49,097 bases of DNA from CAYUFB01 sp964444125 (GCA_964444125.1 CAYUFB010000006.1:1-49097), one strand, 5' to 3'. Shown: positions 1 through 7,381, numbered from the stretch's first letter. The notes: a model not told the origin generated them from the letters alone. Program-made: numbers and translations.

Positions 1-17
1 AGAATTATTACAAAAAA

Positions 18-233
18 CTAAATCACAAATAAATCTAATTTAGGGGTGCTTGACAACCAGACATTTTCTATACCATCAAGTTTACATTTAGAAGAAAATC
101 TATGGATCACTCCCTTCTCCTGCGTTACATAATCTCTAATACTCACCCCCACCTTATCAGTTCGAATTCTTTCTAAACCTGTGTATTCATCTTTTACGTA
201 ACTAGTGCTGAGAATTTCTAACTTAGAAGAAAG
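18..233 (-). pseudogene. Open frame without ATG, possible gene remnant
   Basis: A stop-to-stop frame of about 71 codons lies just downstream of the glycosyltransferase stop, on the same strand. It has no ATG; only in-frame GTG codons (144-146, 150-152) could start it, and they would leave about 45 residues. The amino acid composition looks protein-like (mixed charged and hydrophobic residues, ending KLDLFVI), but I do not recognise a family. It may be the tail of a decayed gene, or chance coding. It ends inside the window at the TAG complementary to 18-20. Confidence 0.2.
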
Positions 234-246
234 TTAAAATGCTTCT

Positions 247-1050
247 TTATTTGTCAGTAATATTCGATGTTCCATTTGTACTTTTTCTTTTCTCTAAAAA
301 AATAAAATACTTAGAAAATAAGTTCTTGATATCTATGTCTTTAATTTTTAACAAATTTTCTTTGAATTCTTTGTAATTATGTACAGCTTTGAGACGATTG
401 ATACGCATCATTTCCTCTTGAACCAAACCCTTTTGCTTACCCATTTCCATGGCGACCTCGACCATTTCAAATATATACTCTTTCAAGGCCAAAGGCAAAT
501 TTCTTTTTTCCGTTTTGAATAGACCTTTCAAACCTATCAATGGTACAACTTTGACTTCATTTTCTTTATACAAATTATTAATAAACATTTCTACCCCAAA
601 TCTTGTTTTTTCCATTTCAAATGTATGTCTGATCAGATCATCTCTGTAATACACTCTCTCTCCTGCAAGATAAATAAAAGGATTCCCAGATTCACTATCT
701 TTGACAGGATATCCTATCACTCCTCGAAAATTATCCTTCAATATGGGATTAAATAAAGTCTCGATATGATTTTGGTCTAGATTGACCAAATCTGCGTCAA
801 AAAATGAGACCAAATCACCTTTTGCCATGTTTATCCCTTTAGATAATGCATATCCTTTCCCCTTGTTTTCTTTTAAATCTATTATTGTAATCCTATCTTT
901 GAATTCTCTCGCGCTCTCAAGACTACTATCTGTCGAACCATCATCTACAAATATTACTTCATCAATTAATGTGGATTCAACTAAAGTTTTAATCACATTA
1001 GATACTGTTGATTCTTCGTTATAACAGGGAATAATTGCACTAATCTTCAT
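247..1050 (-). CDS. Family 2 glycosyltransferase (GT-A fold)
   Basis: This 267-residue protein transfers a sugar from a nucleotide-sugar donor, probably in envelope glycan or glycolipid synthesis. The N-terminus has the GT2 nucleotide-binding start (AIIPCYNEE, residues 5-13), DDGST at 36-40, the NKGKGYA segment near 62-68, and DADL at 85-88 in the position of the metal-binding DxD. It has no transmembrane segment, so it is more like the soluble glucosyl-3-phosphoglycerate synthase / dolichol-phosphate-mannose synthase branch than the membrane-bound glycan polymerases; the acceptor cannot be told from sequence. It starts 20 bp after the stop of the two-TM protein at 1071-1430 on the same strand, so the two are probably cotranscribed. 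Confidence 0.85.
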   Translation of the reverse strand: MKISAIIPCYNEESTVSNVIKTLVESTLIDEVIFVDDGSTDSSLESAREFKDRITIIDLKENKGKGYALSKGINMAKGDLVSFFDADLVNLDQNHIETLFNPILKDNFRGVIGYPVKDSESGNPFIYLAGERVYYRDDLIRHTFEMEKTRFGVEMFINNLYKENEVKVVPLIGLKGLFKTEKRNLPLALKEYIFEMVEVAMEMGKQKGLVQEEMMRINRLKAVHNYKEFKENLLKIKDIDIKNLFSKYFIFLEKRKSTNGTSNITDK

Positions 1051-1070
1051 AAGGAAAGTAATGAATTAAA

Positions 1071-1430
1071 TTAACTCACCTTGTAAAAATCGTATACCAA
1101 AGCCAGGCTTAAGAGGATTGAGACTATCACAAGAACTATACCTATTGTAAGTATCAAACTTTTTGAACTTGAAATAATTTTTAATTGCTCCACCACTTTA
1201 TTTTCTGACTTTTTCGTAGATACTCCAGCCACCCGCCCCGAACTATTCTTGGAGTCTCTATCTTCTAAAGCTTGTGCCGTGTATACTTCCTGAGTCTTTT
1301 GCTTGTCAGAATTCAAATTTTCATACACAAAAACTGGCACCACAAACATAATCAACACGACCATAATTGACGCAAATATCTGTCCGAATGAGGCTTCAAA
1401 TTTGATTCCTTTTGATGTTTCCTGCTCCAT
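1071..1430 (-). CDS. Small protein with two transmembrane segments, unknown function
   Basis: I do not recognise this 119-residue protein. It has a short N-terminal tail, a hydrophobic segment at about 15-33 (rich in I, V, M, F), a polar and charged middle of about 55 residues (KQKTQEVYTAQ and following), and a second long hydrophobic stretch at about 88-114. This predicts a hairpin topology with a hydrophilic loop. It lies between MltG and the glycosyltransferase on the same strand, which suggests an envelope-related role, but that is only context. It starts at an ATG; no Shine-Dalgarno sequence is visible. Confidence 0.6.
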   Translation of the reverse strand: MEQETSKGIKFEASFGQIFASIMVVLIMFVVPVFVYENLNSDKQKTQEVYTAQALEDRDSKNSSGRVAGVSTKKSENKVVEQLKIISSSKSLILTIGIVLVIVSILLSLALVYDFYKVS

Positions 1431-1495
1431 AAAAATTAGGTACTAAACAAAAATAGTATAACGCAATCTAGCACAAAATTAAATTATATTTGTCA

Positions 1496-2533
1496 TTAAT
1501 CAAGGTATTTGGCTACATTCGCATTATGCTCTGCTAGAGTCCTTGCAAAGTGCACCTGCCCTGAGCCATCCTGTTCATGGATGAAGAAATAATATTCTGT
1601 TGTCGCAGGATTTATCGCAGCCTCAATTGACTGAACTCTAGGATTATTAATTGGCGTAGGTGGTAAACCAACAAATTTATAGGTATTATATGGAGAATTA
1701 GTCTCCAATTCCTTATAAGTTGGCCTTGGATTATCACTTCCAGTTGCATAATTGACAGTAGCATCTGATTCCAATTTCCACCCTGCCTTCAACCTGTTAT
1801 AAAAGACACTTGCGATGATTGGTCTTTCTTCATTTGTGAAGCTTTCTCTTTCAATAATTGCAGCTAAGACTAATTTGTCATAAAAATCCTCTCCTTTCTC
1901 AAGACTTTTTGTTTTATTTATAAAATTGGTCAGCATCTTCTCGACTACTTCTTTCGTACTTGCTGTTGTTTTAAATTCATAAGTATCTGGATATAGGAAT
2001 CCTTCAAGGCTTTTGCCCTTTGGCTTGTATTGGTCCAGAAATGTCTGAATATTTGCACTGAATTGATAATCATCTGGATTTTTGGTCATACTTTCAAATT
2101 CGCTAACTGAGAAATTCGTATCAGGAACTGAGCCAAATTTCTGGGCCAAAACATCTTGCACTTTTGTATTTCTGTAACCTTCTATTATTGTCACTTTGAC
2201 TGTTTCAATGATTGTTGCTTTGCCCAAGATTTCAACTATTTCAACAATATTAGCATTTTTTGGGATCTCAAAATTGCCTGCTTGGATATTTGCTGCTTTA
2301 CCTGTTCGTTTCAGATAAAGTTTGAATAACATTTCATCATCGATTAGTCCTGCCTCGACAAGATTTGTGGCTATTGAATCTGAGGATTCTCCTTTTGACA
2401 CTTCGAAAGCAACTTTTTCTTCTGAGGTAGAGATTCTTTTATCTATGCCATTTGAGTACCAGTAGTTAAACCCGAAGTATCCAACTCCTGAAAGGAAAAT
2501 GACAAATATAACTAAATAAACTAATTTCTTCAT
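1496..2533 (-). CDS. mltG: Endolytic murein transglycosylase MltG (YceG-like)
   Basis: MltG cleaves nascent peptidoglycan strands at the outer face of the membrane and so sets glycan chain length. The 345-residue protein has one N-terminal transmembrane anchor (about residues 4-24), a LysM-like segment (VSKGESSDSIATNLVEAGLI, about 46-65), and the YceG catalytic region. The signature IIERESF with the catalytic Glu near residue 228 is followed by ERPIIASVFYNRLK and a SDATVNYA segment, which closely match the family. Length is normal and the protein looks complete and functional. An ATG start is used; a promoter (TTGAAA, 17 bp, TAAAAT) lies upstream at 2567-2595. It marks this organism as a peptidoglycan maker. 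Confidence 0.93.
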   Translation of the reverse strand: MKKLVYLVIFVIFLSGVGYFGFNYWYSNGIDKRISTSEEKVAFEVSKGESSDSIATNLVEAGLIDDEMLFKLYLKRTGKAANIQAGNFEIPKNANIVEIVEILGKATIIETVKVTIIEGYRNTKVQDVLAQKFGSVPDTNFSVSEFESMTKNPDDYQFSANIQTFLDQYKPKGKSLEGFLYPDTYEFKTTASTKEVVEKMLTNFINKTKSLEKGEDFYDKLVLAAIIERESFTNEERPIIASVFYNRLKAGWKLESDATVNYATGSDNPRPTYKELETNSPYNTYKFVGLPPTPINNPRVQSIEAAINPATTEYYFFIHEQDGSGQVHFARTLAEHNANVAKYLD

Positions 2534-2566
2534 CTTTATTTCATAAAAATTTATCGCATACAGGGT

Positions 2567-2595
2567 ATTTTATAGGCATATGTGCTTTCTTTCAA
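2567..2595 (-). promoter_or_regulatory. Predicted sigma70-type promoter of mltG
   Basis: Reading the minus strand, TTGAAA (complement of 2590-2595) and TAAAAT (complement of 2567-2572) are separated by 17 bp. Transcription would start near 2560, about 27 bases before the mltG ATG. Prediction from consensus only. Confidence 0.5.
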
Positions 2596-2750
2596 GTTCA
2601 AATATCTTATTCTTAATACAATAACATTTAATACTTATGATTTATGACTTTTTACTTCTTTTATAAATTACTATCATAAAAAAAATTAATATTTACTTTT
2701 CTTAGAATTACCCGATTTATTACAATATTTATTGCCAAAGAACTAGGGGT

Positions 2751-2825
2751 GTGGGGGGATCAACTTCACCAGTATTTTTTATACAGCAGTATTCTATATA
2801 GAAATTTGATCCTCCCACGTTTTTT
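2751..2825 (+). terminator. Long-stem hairpin followed by T-tract (plus-strand terminator-like)
   Basis: GTGGGGGGATCAA (2751-2763) pairs with TTGATCCTCCCAC (2806-2818) over 13 bp with one G-U pair. G plus six T follow directly (2819-2825). The loop is about 42 bases and contains two CAGTAT copies. As an intrinsic terminator it works only for plus-strand transcription, yet no plus-strand gene lies upstream in the window: the next upstream gene, mltG, is on the minus strand. It could be the 3' end of an unannotated RNA, or part of a mobile repeat. The intergenic stretch 2534-3017 otherwise holds only A/T-rich sequence and the repeat at 2828-2874. Confidence 0.5.
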
Positions 2826-2827
2826 GC

Positions 2828-2874
2828 GATACTTTCCTGCCCGACTGGCAGGCGGGTTGACACCAAAAAGTATC
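2828..2874. repeat. Nested palindromic repeat element
   Basis: GATACTTT (2828-2835) and AAAGTATC (2867-2874) form an 8-bp inverted repeat. It encloses a GC-rich hairpin, CCTGCC (2836-2841) with GGCAGG (2847-2852), followed by CGGG. The GC-rich core stands out in a region of about 25% GC. Palindromes with a CCTGCC..GGCAGG core recur in candidate-phyla genomes as dispersed intergenic units; that is from general familiarity, and a count in this genome would be needed. Confidence 0.5.
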
Positions 2875-2979
2875 TAAAATTTTTTGGTTTGTATAAATAC
2901 AATAACTATGAGATGGGATTTTTTTCTTCTGCCGATAACACAACCAAGCTTTGGAAAAGCAAGATCGACACATTTCTAT

Positions 2980-3008
2980 CTATACAACGTTAAAAATTAT
3001 TGTATAAT
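2980..3008 (+). promoter_or_regulatory. Promoter giving a near-leaderless start for the EEP gene
   Basis: A perfect TATAAT lies at 3003-3008, preceded by a weak -35 around 2980-2985. The usual start distance puts +1 at about 3014-3016, only 2-4 bases before the ATG at 3018. The first possible upstream start (3000) would lie within the promoter, so ATG 3018 is chosen. Confidence 0.5.
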
Positions 3009-3017
3009 ACCGCCTGT

Positions 3018-3989
3018 ATGAGAAAATTATTAATAAGAATTCTTTTAGCCACAAACCTTATCGGTTGGCTATTTCTTGGAATTTTCCAACATAAATTCCT
3101 TGGTGAATTGGTCGTCAGCTTTCTTCCACAATTACTAGTTTTAAGTTTTATCTCGATTTTTATTGTTTTTTTGTTACTAATTAATACAAAAGATAAAATC
3201 AAACCAGCATTTGCAATTATTATCTCAATCAGTTTTTTGTTATTAAATTCTTTTCACCTGCTTTCTTTTTATGATCTGAATACTGTTTCTGGTGCAAATT
3301 CTAACAAGTCTTCCTTGAAAGTTCTTTCATCAAATCTTTTTTATCAAAATTATAATTTCGAAGATATAAAAAATCTTGTAGATAATCGCGATCCAGATAT
3401 TTTGATTTTCGTTGAATATAGTAAAGAGCATCATGAAGCTCTTAAATCACACCTTGAATCAAGTTACCCCTTTTCTACTATTGGCGAATCAAGCTTTGGA
3501 CAAGATGTAATTTACTCGAAATACGAAATCAAATCACAAGAATATTTCGAAAATCGAGATATACTAAGTGGATTTGTGAAAGCAGAAATTGATGTAGATG
3601 GCGAGATATACTCGATTTATGCAGTTCATACAACCGCACCTCTTACAAACTCTTGGTTTCGAAGAAGGAACGATCAACTGAAATTACTGGCCTCAACTAT
3701 CAATAGAGATACTAATTCTAATTTCATTATTGCTGGAGATTTCAATCTCACTCCATGGTCAAAATTTTATAGAGAATTTGAGAAAGAAATTGATAATAAA
3801 GTAGTAAATATCACAAAGAAAAATGGTGTTAATTTCACCTGGAATGCGGGAATTCCTCTAGTAAGTAATCATATTGATCACGCATTTGTATCCAATAACC
3901 AGATTGTCAATAATTTCAAAACCCACTCCGTCACTGGTTCTGATCACAAAGCCCTCTACTTCGAAATACTTCAGAGCGAAAAAGAATAA
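3018..3989 (+). CDS. Membrane-anchored endonuclease/exonuclease/phosphatase family protein
   Basis: This 323-residue hydrolase has three hydrophobic segments in the first 90 residues (RKLLIRILLATNLIGWLF, then two more), followed by an extracytoplasmic or cytoplasmic EEP domain. EEP hallmarks are visible: the start LKVLSSNL, the Glu in ILIFVEYS, the AVHTTAP segment, the catalytic D and N in IAGDFNLTP, and the C-terminal HIDHAF and GSDHKAL. All catalytic residues are present, so it should be active as a Mg-dependent nuclease or phosphodiesterase. The architecture resembles YafD-type proteins. The substrate is unknown. It is a single plus-strand gene between minus-strand operons, with its own promoter. 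Confidence 0.85.
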   Translation: MRKLLIRILLATNLIGWLFLGIFQHKFLGELVVSFLPQLLVLSFISIFIVFLLLINTKDKIKPAFAIIISISFLLLNSFHLLSFYDLNTVSGANSNKSSLKVLSSNLFYQNYNFEDIKNLVDNRDPDILIFVEYSKEHHEALKSHLESSYPFSTIGESSFGQDVIYSKYEIKSQEYFENRDILSGFVKAEIDVDGEIYSIYAVHTTAPLTNSWFRRRNDQLKLLASTINRDTNSNFIIAGDFNLTPWSKFYREFEKEIDNKVVNITKKNGVNFTWNAGIPLVSNHIDHAFVSNNQIVNNFKTHSVTGSDHKALYFEILQSEKE

Positions 3990-4106
3990 TTAACTTTGAG
4001 AGGAAAGTTCATATTACAAGTAAAATTTTTTGCTAGCAAATTTCCGTTTTTACCATTCCAGTAAATATTTCATCTTGTTTAAATATCTGAGATTAAATAC
4101 ATTTCA

Positions 4107-4334
4107 TTGACCAAAATAACAGAAGGTAAAATTTTAGGAGATAAGGCAACCTACAATCTTTATGGAGTTCGCACCTGTGGTAACTGTCCGTTGCCTTCAT
4201 CCGTTGGTGAAATCAAATGTACTGGTGCAAGAAACGGTTTCGCTGTCGTTACTACTCCTGACATATTTGGAAGAGCAAGTAACGCTGTAAAACCACTAAT
4301 AGAACTAGGAGTAGAATGTTTTCCTGAGCCATAG
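4107..4334 (+). CDS. Small cysteine-containing protein, unknown function
   Basis: I do not recognise this 75-residue frame. It can only start at TTG (4107); no in-frame ATG exists near the 5' end. It has a CGNC pair (near residues 24-27) and two more Cys (CTGA, ECF), and is followed 18 bp after its stop by a strong bidirectional terminator, which supports transcription on this strand. The four Cys could bind a metal, but no known zinc-ribbon spacing is clear. It might belong to the transcript of the EEP gene upstream (117-bp gap). Existence as a protein is only moderately likely. Confidence 0.45.
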   Translation: MTKITEGKILGDKATYNLYGVRTCGNCPLPSSVGEIKCTGARNGFAVVTTPDIFGRASNAVKPLIELGVECFPEP

Positions 4335-4352
4335 ATATCATCTAACCGGTAA

Positions 4353-4383
4353 ACTAAAAGAGCGCCTCTGGCGCTCTTTTAGT
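4353..4383. terminator. Bidirectional intrinsic terminator between convergent genes
   Basis: ACTAAAAGAGCGCC (4353-4366), loop TCT, and GGCGCTCTTTTAGT (4370-4383) form a perfect 14-bp stem. The stem has a GC core with A/T flanks, so it presents a T-tract in either direction. It sits between the small plus-strand ORF and the 3' end of groEL on the minus strand. Confidence 0.9.
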
Positions 4384-4433
4384 CTCGTTATCCCTATATT
4401 ACTTTCTTAAGGCTCGAATACCTTTAATTGGTC

Positions 4434-6062
4434 TTACATCATTCCTGGCATTCCGCCTCCCATGCCTGCCATAGCAGCTGCTGAGTCTTTTTCTTCCTTT
4501 GGTTCATCTATAACGACTGCCTCAGTTGTAAGAAGTAACATTGCAACAGATGCAGCATTCTCTAATGCCATCCTTGTAACTTTGACAGGATCTATAATAC
4601 CAACTTCGACCATATCAACAACTTTTTCATTTCTAGCATCATAGCCTTTGCCACCACCAACTTTATCAATAATTCTTGCAGGCTCAACACCAGCATTTTT
4701 TAGAATCTGTCTAAACGGTCCTTCTAGTGATTCCTCAAGTATCTTGATACCAATAGCCTCATCTCTTGTGACTTTCACTTTTGATAGAGCTTTTTTAACA
4801 TCAAGTAGAGCTACCCCACCACCAGCTACAACTCCTTCTTCGATTGCTGCTCTTGTTGCTTGCAATGCATCATCAATTCTATCTTTTCTTTCTTTCAATT
4901 CAACCTCTGTTGCAGCACCGACTTCTAAAACAGCTACTCCACCAGATAATTTAGCCAATCTCTCTTGTAACTTTTCTTTATCGTAATCACTATCGGTATT
5001 CTGGATTTCCTTTTTGATACTTTCGATCCTTGCATCAATTGCTGCTTTGTCACCCTTGCCATTTACAATAGTTGTATCATCCTTACCAACGATAACTTTC
5101 TCTGCTTGCCCAAGATCACTTAATTCTGCAGTATCAAGTTTTTTGCCTATCTCTTCGGAGATTACTTCTCCTCCTGTTAATATTGCAATATCTTTCAGCA
5201 TTGCCTTGCGTCTATCGCCAAATGCTGGAGCTTTCACTGCTACAACATTTAAGATACCTTTGAGTTTATTTACAATCAATGTTGCCAATGCTTCACCTTC
5301 GATTTCCTCTGAAATGATCAAAATATCTTTTTTGCCAGCTTGAGCAATCTTTTCGATAATTGGAAGAATATCTTTGATAGCAGAAATTTTCCCATCATAC
5401 ATCAAAATATATGGATTTTCGATTTCTGCAGTTAGATTGTCAGCATTTGTAACGAAATATGGAGATACATAACCTTTATCAAATTGCATACCTTCAACGT
5501 ATTTCTCCACCAACCCAAATGTTTGACCTTCTTCTACAGTGACAACTCCATCTTTGCCAACTTTGTCCATGATATTTGCAAGCATATCTCCAATTTCCTC
5601 ATCACCATTTGCAGATATTGTAGCAACTCTCTTGATGTCTTCTTTGCCCTTAACTGATTTTGCAGAAGCAAGAAGTGCTTTGATAATTGCATCGACACCT
5701 TTTTCGATACCAGTCCTGATCTCCATTGGATTTGCACCAGCTGTGATATTTTTCAAACCTGTTTGAATAATTGATTGAGCAAGTACGACTGCAGTAGTAG
5801 TTCCATCTCCAGCTGTATCAACTGTCTTGGTTGCAGCTTCTTTGACCAATTGAGCACCAACGTTCTCTAAATGATCCTGTAATTCTATTTCCTTGGCAAT
5901 AGTCACTCCATCTTTGGTTATTTGTGGAGCTCCATATGATTTTTCAATTGCTACATTTCGTCCTTTTGGACCTAATGTGACTTTGACAGCATTTGCAAGC
6001 TTATCAACTCCTTCTTTGAGTTTTTTTCTTGCATCTTCATCATAAACGATTGTTTTTGCCAT
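4434..6062 (-). CDS. groEL: Chaperonin GroEL (Cpn60)
   Basis: The 542-residue large chaperonin subunit folds client proteins in the GroEL-GroES cage in the cytoplasm. It begins MAKTIVYDEDARKKL, has the ATP-binding segments LGPKGRNV and AGDGTTTA, and ends in the flexible GGGMPGMM tail. Length and motifs are standard and there is no break. It follows groES on the same strand with a 30-bp A/T-only gap and no Shine-Dalgarno sequence. Expression is presumably driven from the groES promoter at 6492-6521 and controlled there. Confidence 0.98.
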   Translation of the reverse strand: MAKTIVYDEDARKKLKEGVDKLANAVKVTLGPKGRNVAIEKSYGAPQITKDGVTIAKEIELQDHLENVGAQLVKEAATKTVDTAGDGTTTAVVLAQSIIQTGLKNITAGANPMEIRTGIEKGVDAIIKALLASAKSVKGKEDIKRVATISANGDEEIGDMLANIMDKVGKDGVVTVEEGQTFGLVEKYVEGMQFDKGYVSPYFVTNADNLTAEIENPYILMYDGKISAIKDILPIIEKIAQAGKKDILIISEEIEGEALATLIVNKLKGILNVVAVKAPAFGDRRKAMLKDIAILTGGEVISEEIGKKLDTAELSDLGQAEKVIVGKDDTTIVNGKGDKAAIDARIESIKKEIQNTDSDYDKEKLQERLAKLSGGVAVLEVGAATEVELKERKDRIDDALQATRAAIEEGVVAGGGVALLDVKKALSKVKVTRDEAIGIKILEESLEGPFRQILKNAGVEPARIIDKVGGGKGYDARNEKVVDMVEVGIIDPVKVTRMALENAASVAMLLLTTEAVVIDEPKEEKDSAAAMAGMGGGMPGMM

Positions 6063-6092
6063 GATTTATAAAATTAATATATATAAATAAAT

Positions 6093-6392
6093 TTAATTAA
6101 TGACTGCAAGAATTGCATCCTCATCCATTATTAAATAATCCTCTCCATCAACTTCAATCTCATCAGGAGAATATTTCTTAAATAAGACCATATCACCTAC
6201 TTTCACATTGAAGTCAATTTTGGTTCCATCTTTGGATAATCTTTGATTGCCTAAGGCAATTATTTCTCCCCGTTGAGGCTTTTCCTTATCTATTGTATCT
6301 GGAAGTACTATACCCGAATCTGTCTTGGATTCTTCCAGAATTGGTTTGACCAAGATATTGCCGCCTATTGGCTTAATTTTTAGCTTCGCCAT
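6093..6392 (-). CDS. groES: Co-chaperonin GroES (Cpn10)
   Basis: GroES caps the GroEL ring. The 99-residue protein starts MAKLKIKPIGG at the ATG complementary to 6390-6392; an upstream TTG (6399) would add three residues and is less likely. The mobile-loop region (EESKTDSGIVLPDTIDKE) and VGDMVLFKKYSPDEIEVDG match the family. It is the first gene of the groES-groEL operon, with a strong promoter about 100 bp upstream and a 48-bp inverted repeat in the untranslated leader. Confidence 0.96.
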   Translation of the reverse strand: MAKLKIKPIGGNILVKPILEESKTDSGIVLPDTIDKEKPQRGEIIALGNQRLSKDGTKIDFNVKVGDMVLFKKYSPDEIEVDGEDYLIMDEDAILAVIN

Positions 6393-6432
6393 AGATAACA
6401 AAATTAAAAAATAATTTAGAAATTTATTTATT

Positions 6433-6480
6433 CACTTATCAGACTCTTTTAGAAGTTTTAGCAGAGTAAGGCGATAAGTG
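6433..6480. promoter_or_regulatory. Large inverted repeat in the groES leader (operator or RNA element)
   Basis: CACTTATC (6433-6440) and GATAAGTG (6473-6480) are perfect inverted arms. A second pair, ACTC/GAGT (6443-6446, 6464-6467), is nested inside. It begins about 5 bases downstream of the predicted groES transcription start. It is not the CIRCE sequence (TTAGCACTC-N9-GAGTGCTAA), although position and size are similar. It could be a repressor site or a leader RNA structure. Confidence 0.5.
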
Positions 6481-6491
6481 ACAACAGGCAA

Positions 6492-6521
6492 ATATTAACA
6501 AAGGGTATGATTTTTTGTCAA
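6492..6521 (-). promoter_or_regulatory. Promoter of the groES-groEL operon
   Basis: On the minus strand TTGACA (complement of 6516-6521, a perfect -35) is followed after 18 bp by TAATAT (complement of 6492-6497). The predicted start is near 6485. Confidence 0.65.
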
Positions 6522-6539
6522 GCATACTTGTTAAAAAGA

Positions 6540-6878
6540 CTACCTAGATTGATTATATTGATTTTGTATGTTTTTGAGAGCTTTTTCATATACTTGCTTA
6601 GGTTGGACACCTACAAATTGCTCAACTACCTCGCCATTTTTGAACAACAACACGGTTGGTATGCTCATAACATTATATTTTGCAGCTGTTTCTCGATTCT
6701 CATCTACATTAAGTTTTCCGATCTCTACTCGATCTTTCATTTCTTCTGCCAATTGCTCAATTACTGGACCTAGCATCTGGCATGGCATACACCATTCTGC
6801 CCAGAAATCCACTAATACTGGTTTCTTTGAATCTAATACTTCTTCTTGGAATTTGTCATCTGTAAAAGCTTTGGCCAT
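6540..6878 (-). CDS. trxA: Thioredoxin
   Basis: This 112-residue thioredoxin reduces disulfides or persulfides in the cytoplasm. The active site is WCMPC (Cys30, Cys33), with Met in place of the usual Gly; the conserved DFWAEWC start, the KLNVDEN segment and the cis-Pro loop SIPTV are all present. There is no signal peptide. It lies 24 bp downstream of the csoR-like repressor gene on the same strand and very likely shares its transcript, so it is a candidate target of that regulator. Confidence 0.95.
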   Translation of the reverse strand: MAKAFTDDKFQEEVLDSKKPVLVDFWAEWCMPCQMLGPVIEQLAEEMKDRVEIGKLNVDENRETAAKYNVMSIPTVLLFKNGEVVEQFVGVQPKQVYEKALKNIQNQYNQSR

Positions 6879-6902
6879 GGAACTAAATTATTAAAAAATA
6901 AA

Positions 6903-7145
6903 TTATTTTAGTTTGAATAATTTTTCAATTATTTCCTCAAAATTTTTGCCCTTAGGTTTTGTGGCACAAACATATGCTTCATTTTTTAACAACTCTATAC
7001 CTACTTTGGCAAGTGCTGAACGAGCTGCAGAGATCTGCTGAATTGTATCAAGGCAAGCTCGATTTTCTTCTATCATTTTCTCTACAGCGGATATTTGCCC
7101 TTTGGCTCTTTTAACTCTATGAATAAGTTTTTCTTTATTTTTCAT
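6903..7145 (-). CDS. CsoR/CstR-family transcriptional repressor
   Basis: This 80-residue all-helical protein (DUF156/CsoR family) is a DNA-binding sensor. From ATG 7145 (MKNKEKLIHRVKRAKGQ; an ATG three codons upstream at 7154 is the alternative) the conserved Cys are at positions 31 and 60. The CsoR copper ligand His, four residues before the second Cys, is Glu here. Two Cys without the His is the pattern of the persulfide sensor CstR, whose sensing Cys are also 31 and 60; copper sensing is therefore less likely. It is first in a csoR-trx operon, and a matching operator overlaps the promoter (7321-7361), which implies autoregulation. Confidence 0.88.
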   Translation of the reverse strand: MKNKEKLIHRVKRAKGQISAVEKMIEENRACLDTIQQISAARSALAKVGIELLKNEAYVCATKPKGKNFEEIIEKLFKLK

Positions 7146-7197
7146 AAAAAACATAATAACAAATTGTTTTACTCAAAAATTCCAGATTCTGAAACAA

Positions 7198-7214
7198 GTC
7201 TGCCAGAGGCAGAC
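7198..7214. repeat. GC-rich palindrome in the csoR leader
   Basis: GTCTGCC (7198-7204), loop AGA, GGCAGAC (7208-7214): a perfect 7-bp stem in the leader between the csoR promoter and its start codon. It resembles the CCTGCC/GGCAGG core at 2836-2852 and may be a related dispersed unit. A direct repeat of ACTCAATACTC lies beside it (7239-7249 and about 7253-7263). Confidence 0.45.
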
Positions 7215-7263
7215 AAGCTCAGGGTAAACATAATTTTTACTCAATACTCAAAACTCAATACTC

Positions 7264-7290
7264 CTGCCTTCACTACAGCTACAGCAAGGC
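7264..7290. repeat. Inverted repeat in the csoR leader
   Basis: TGCCTT (7264-7269) and AAGGCA (about 7285-7290) are inverted arms with a 15-base loop, within the roughly 185-base untranslated leader between the csoR promoter and csoR. No coding region is evident in 7155-7381. Confidence 0.3.
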
Positions 7291-7320
7291 AAGCAATGCT
7301 CCTGTCAAAGGCTGGCAAAC

Positions 7321-7337
7321 ATACTGCCCCCTAGTAT
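7321..7337. promoter_or_regulatory. CsoR/RcnR-type operator overlapping the csoR promoter
   Basis: On the minus strand the sequence reads ATACT-AGGGGGC-AGTAT: a 5-bp inverted repeat around a G-tract. This closely matches the type 1 operator of the family (TACT-G6-N-AGTA, as for RcnR). It overlaps the -10 element and the predicted start, so binding would block transcription of csoR-trx. Confidence 0.75.
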
Positions 7338-7361
7338 ATTTAATGTGTGGGAATTTGTCAA
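7333..7361 (-). promoter_or_regulatory. Promoter of the csoR-trx operon
   Basis: On the minus strand TTGACA (complement of 7356-7361), 17 bp, then TATACT (complement of 7333-7338). This is one of the best consensus promoters in the window. Confidence 0.75.
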
Positions 7362-7381
7362 GAACAAAATTACTATCGAAC

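Noticed and set aside
4462..6062. Several long plus-strand frames across groEL
   Set aside because: They are antisense shadows of a well-conserved gene and have Ser/Thr/Ala-rich, unfamily-like sequences.
6433..6480. CIRCE element for HrcA at groES
   Set aside because: The arms do not match TTAGCACTC/GAGTGCTAA; only the position is similar.
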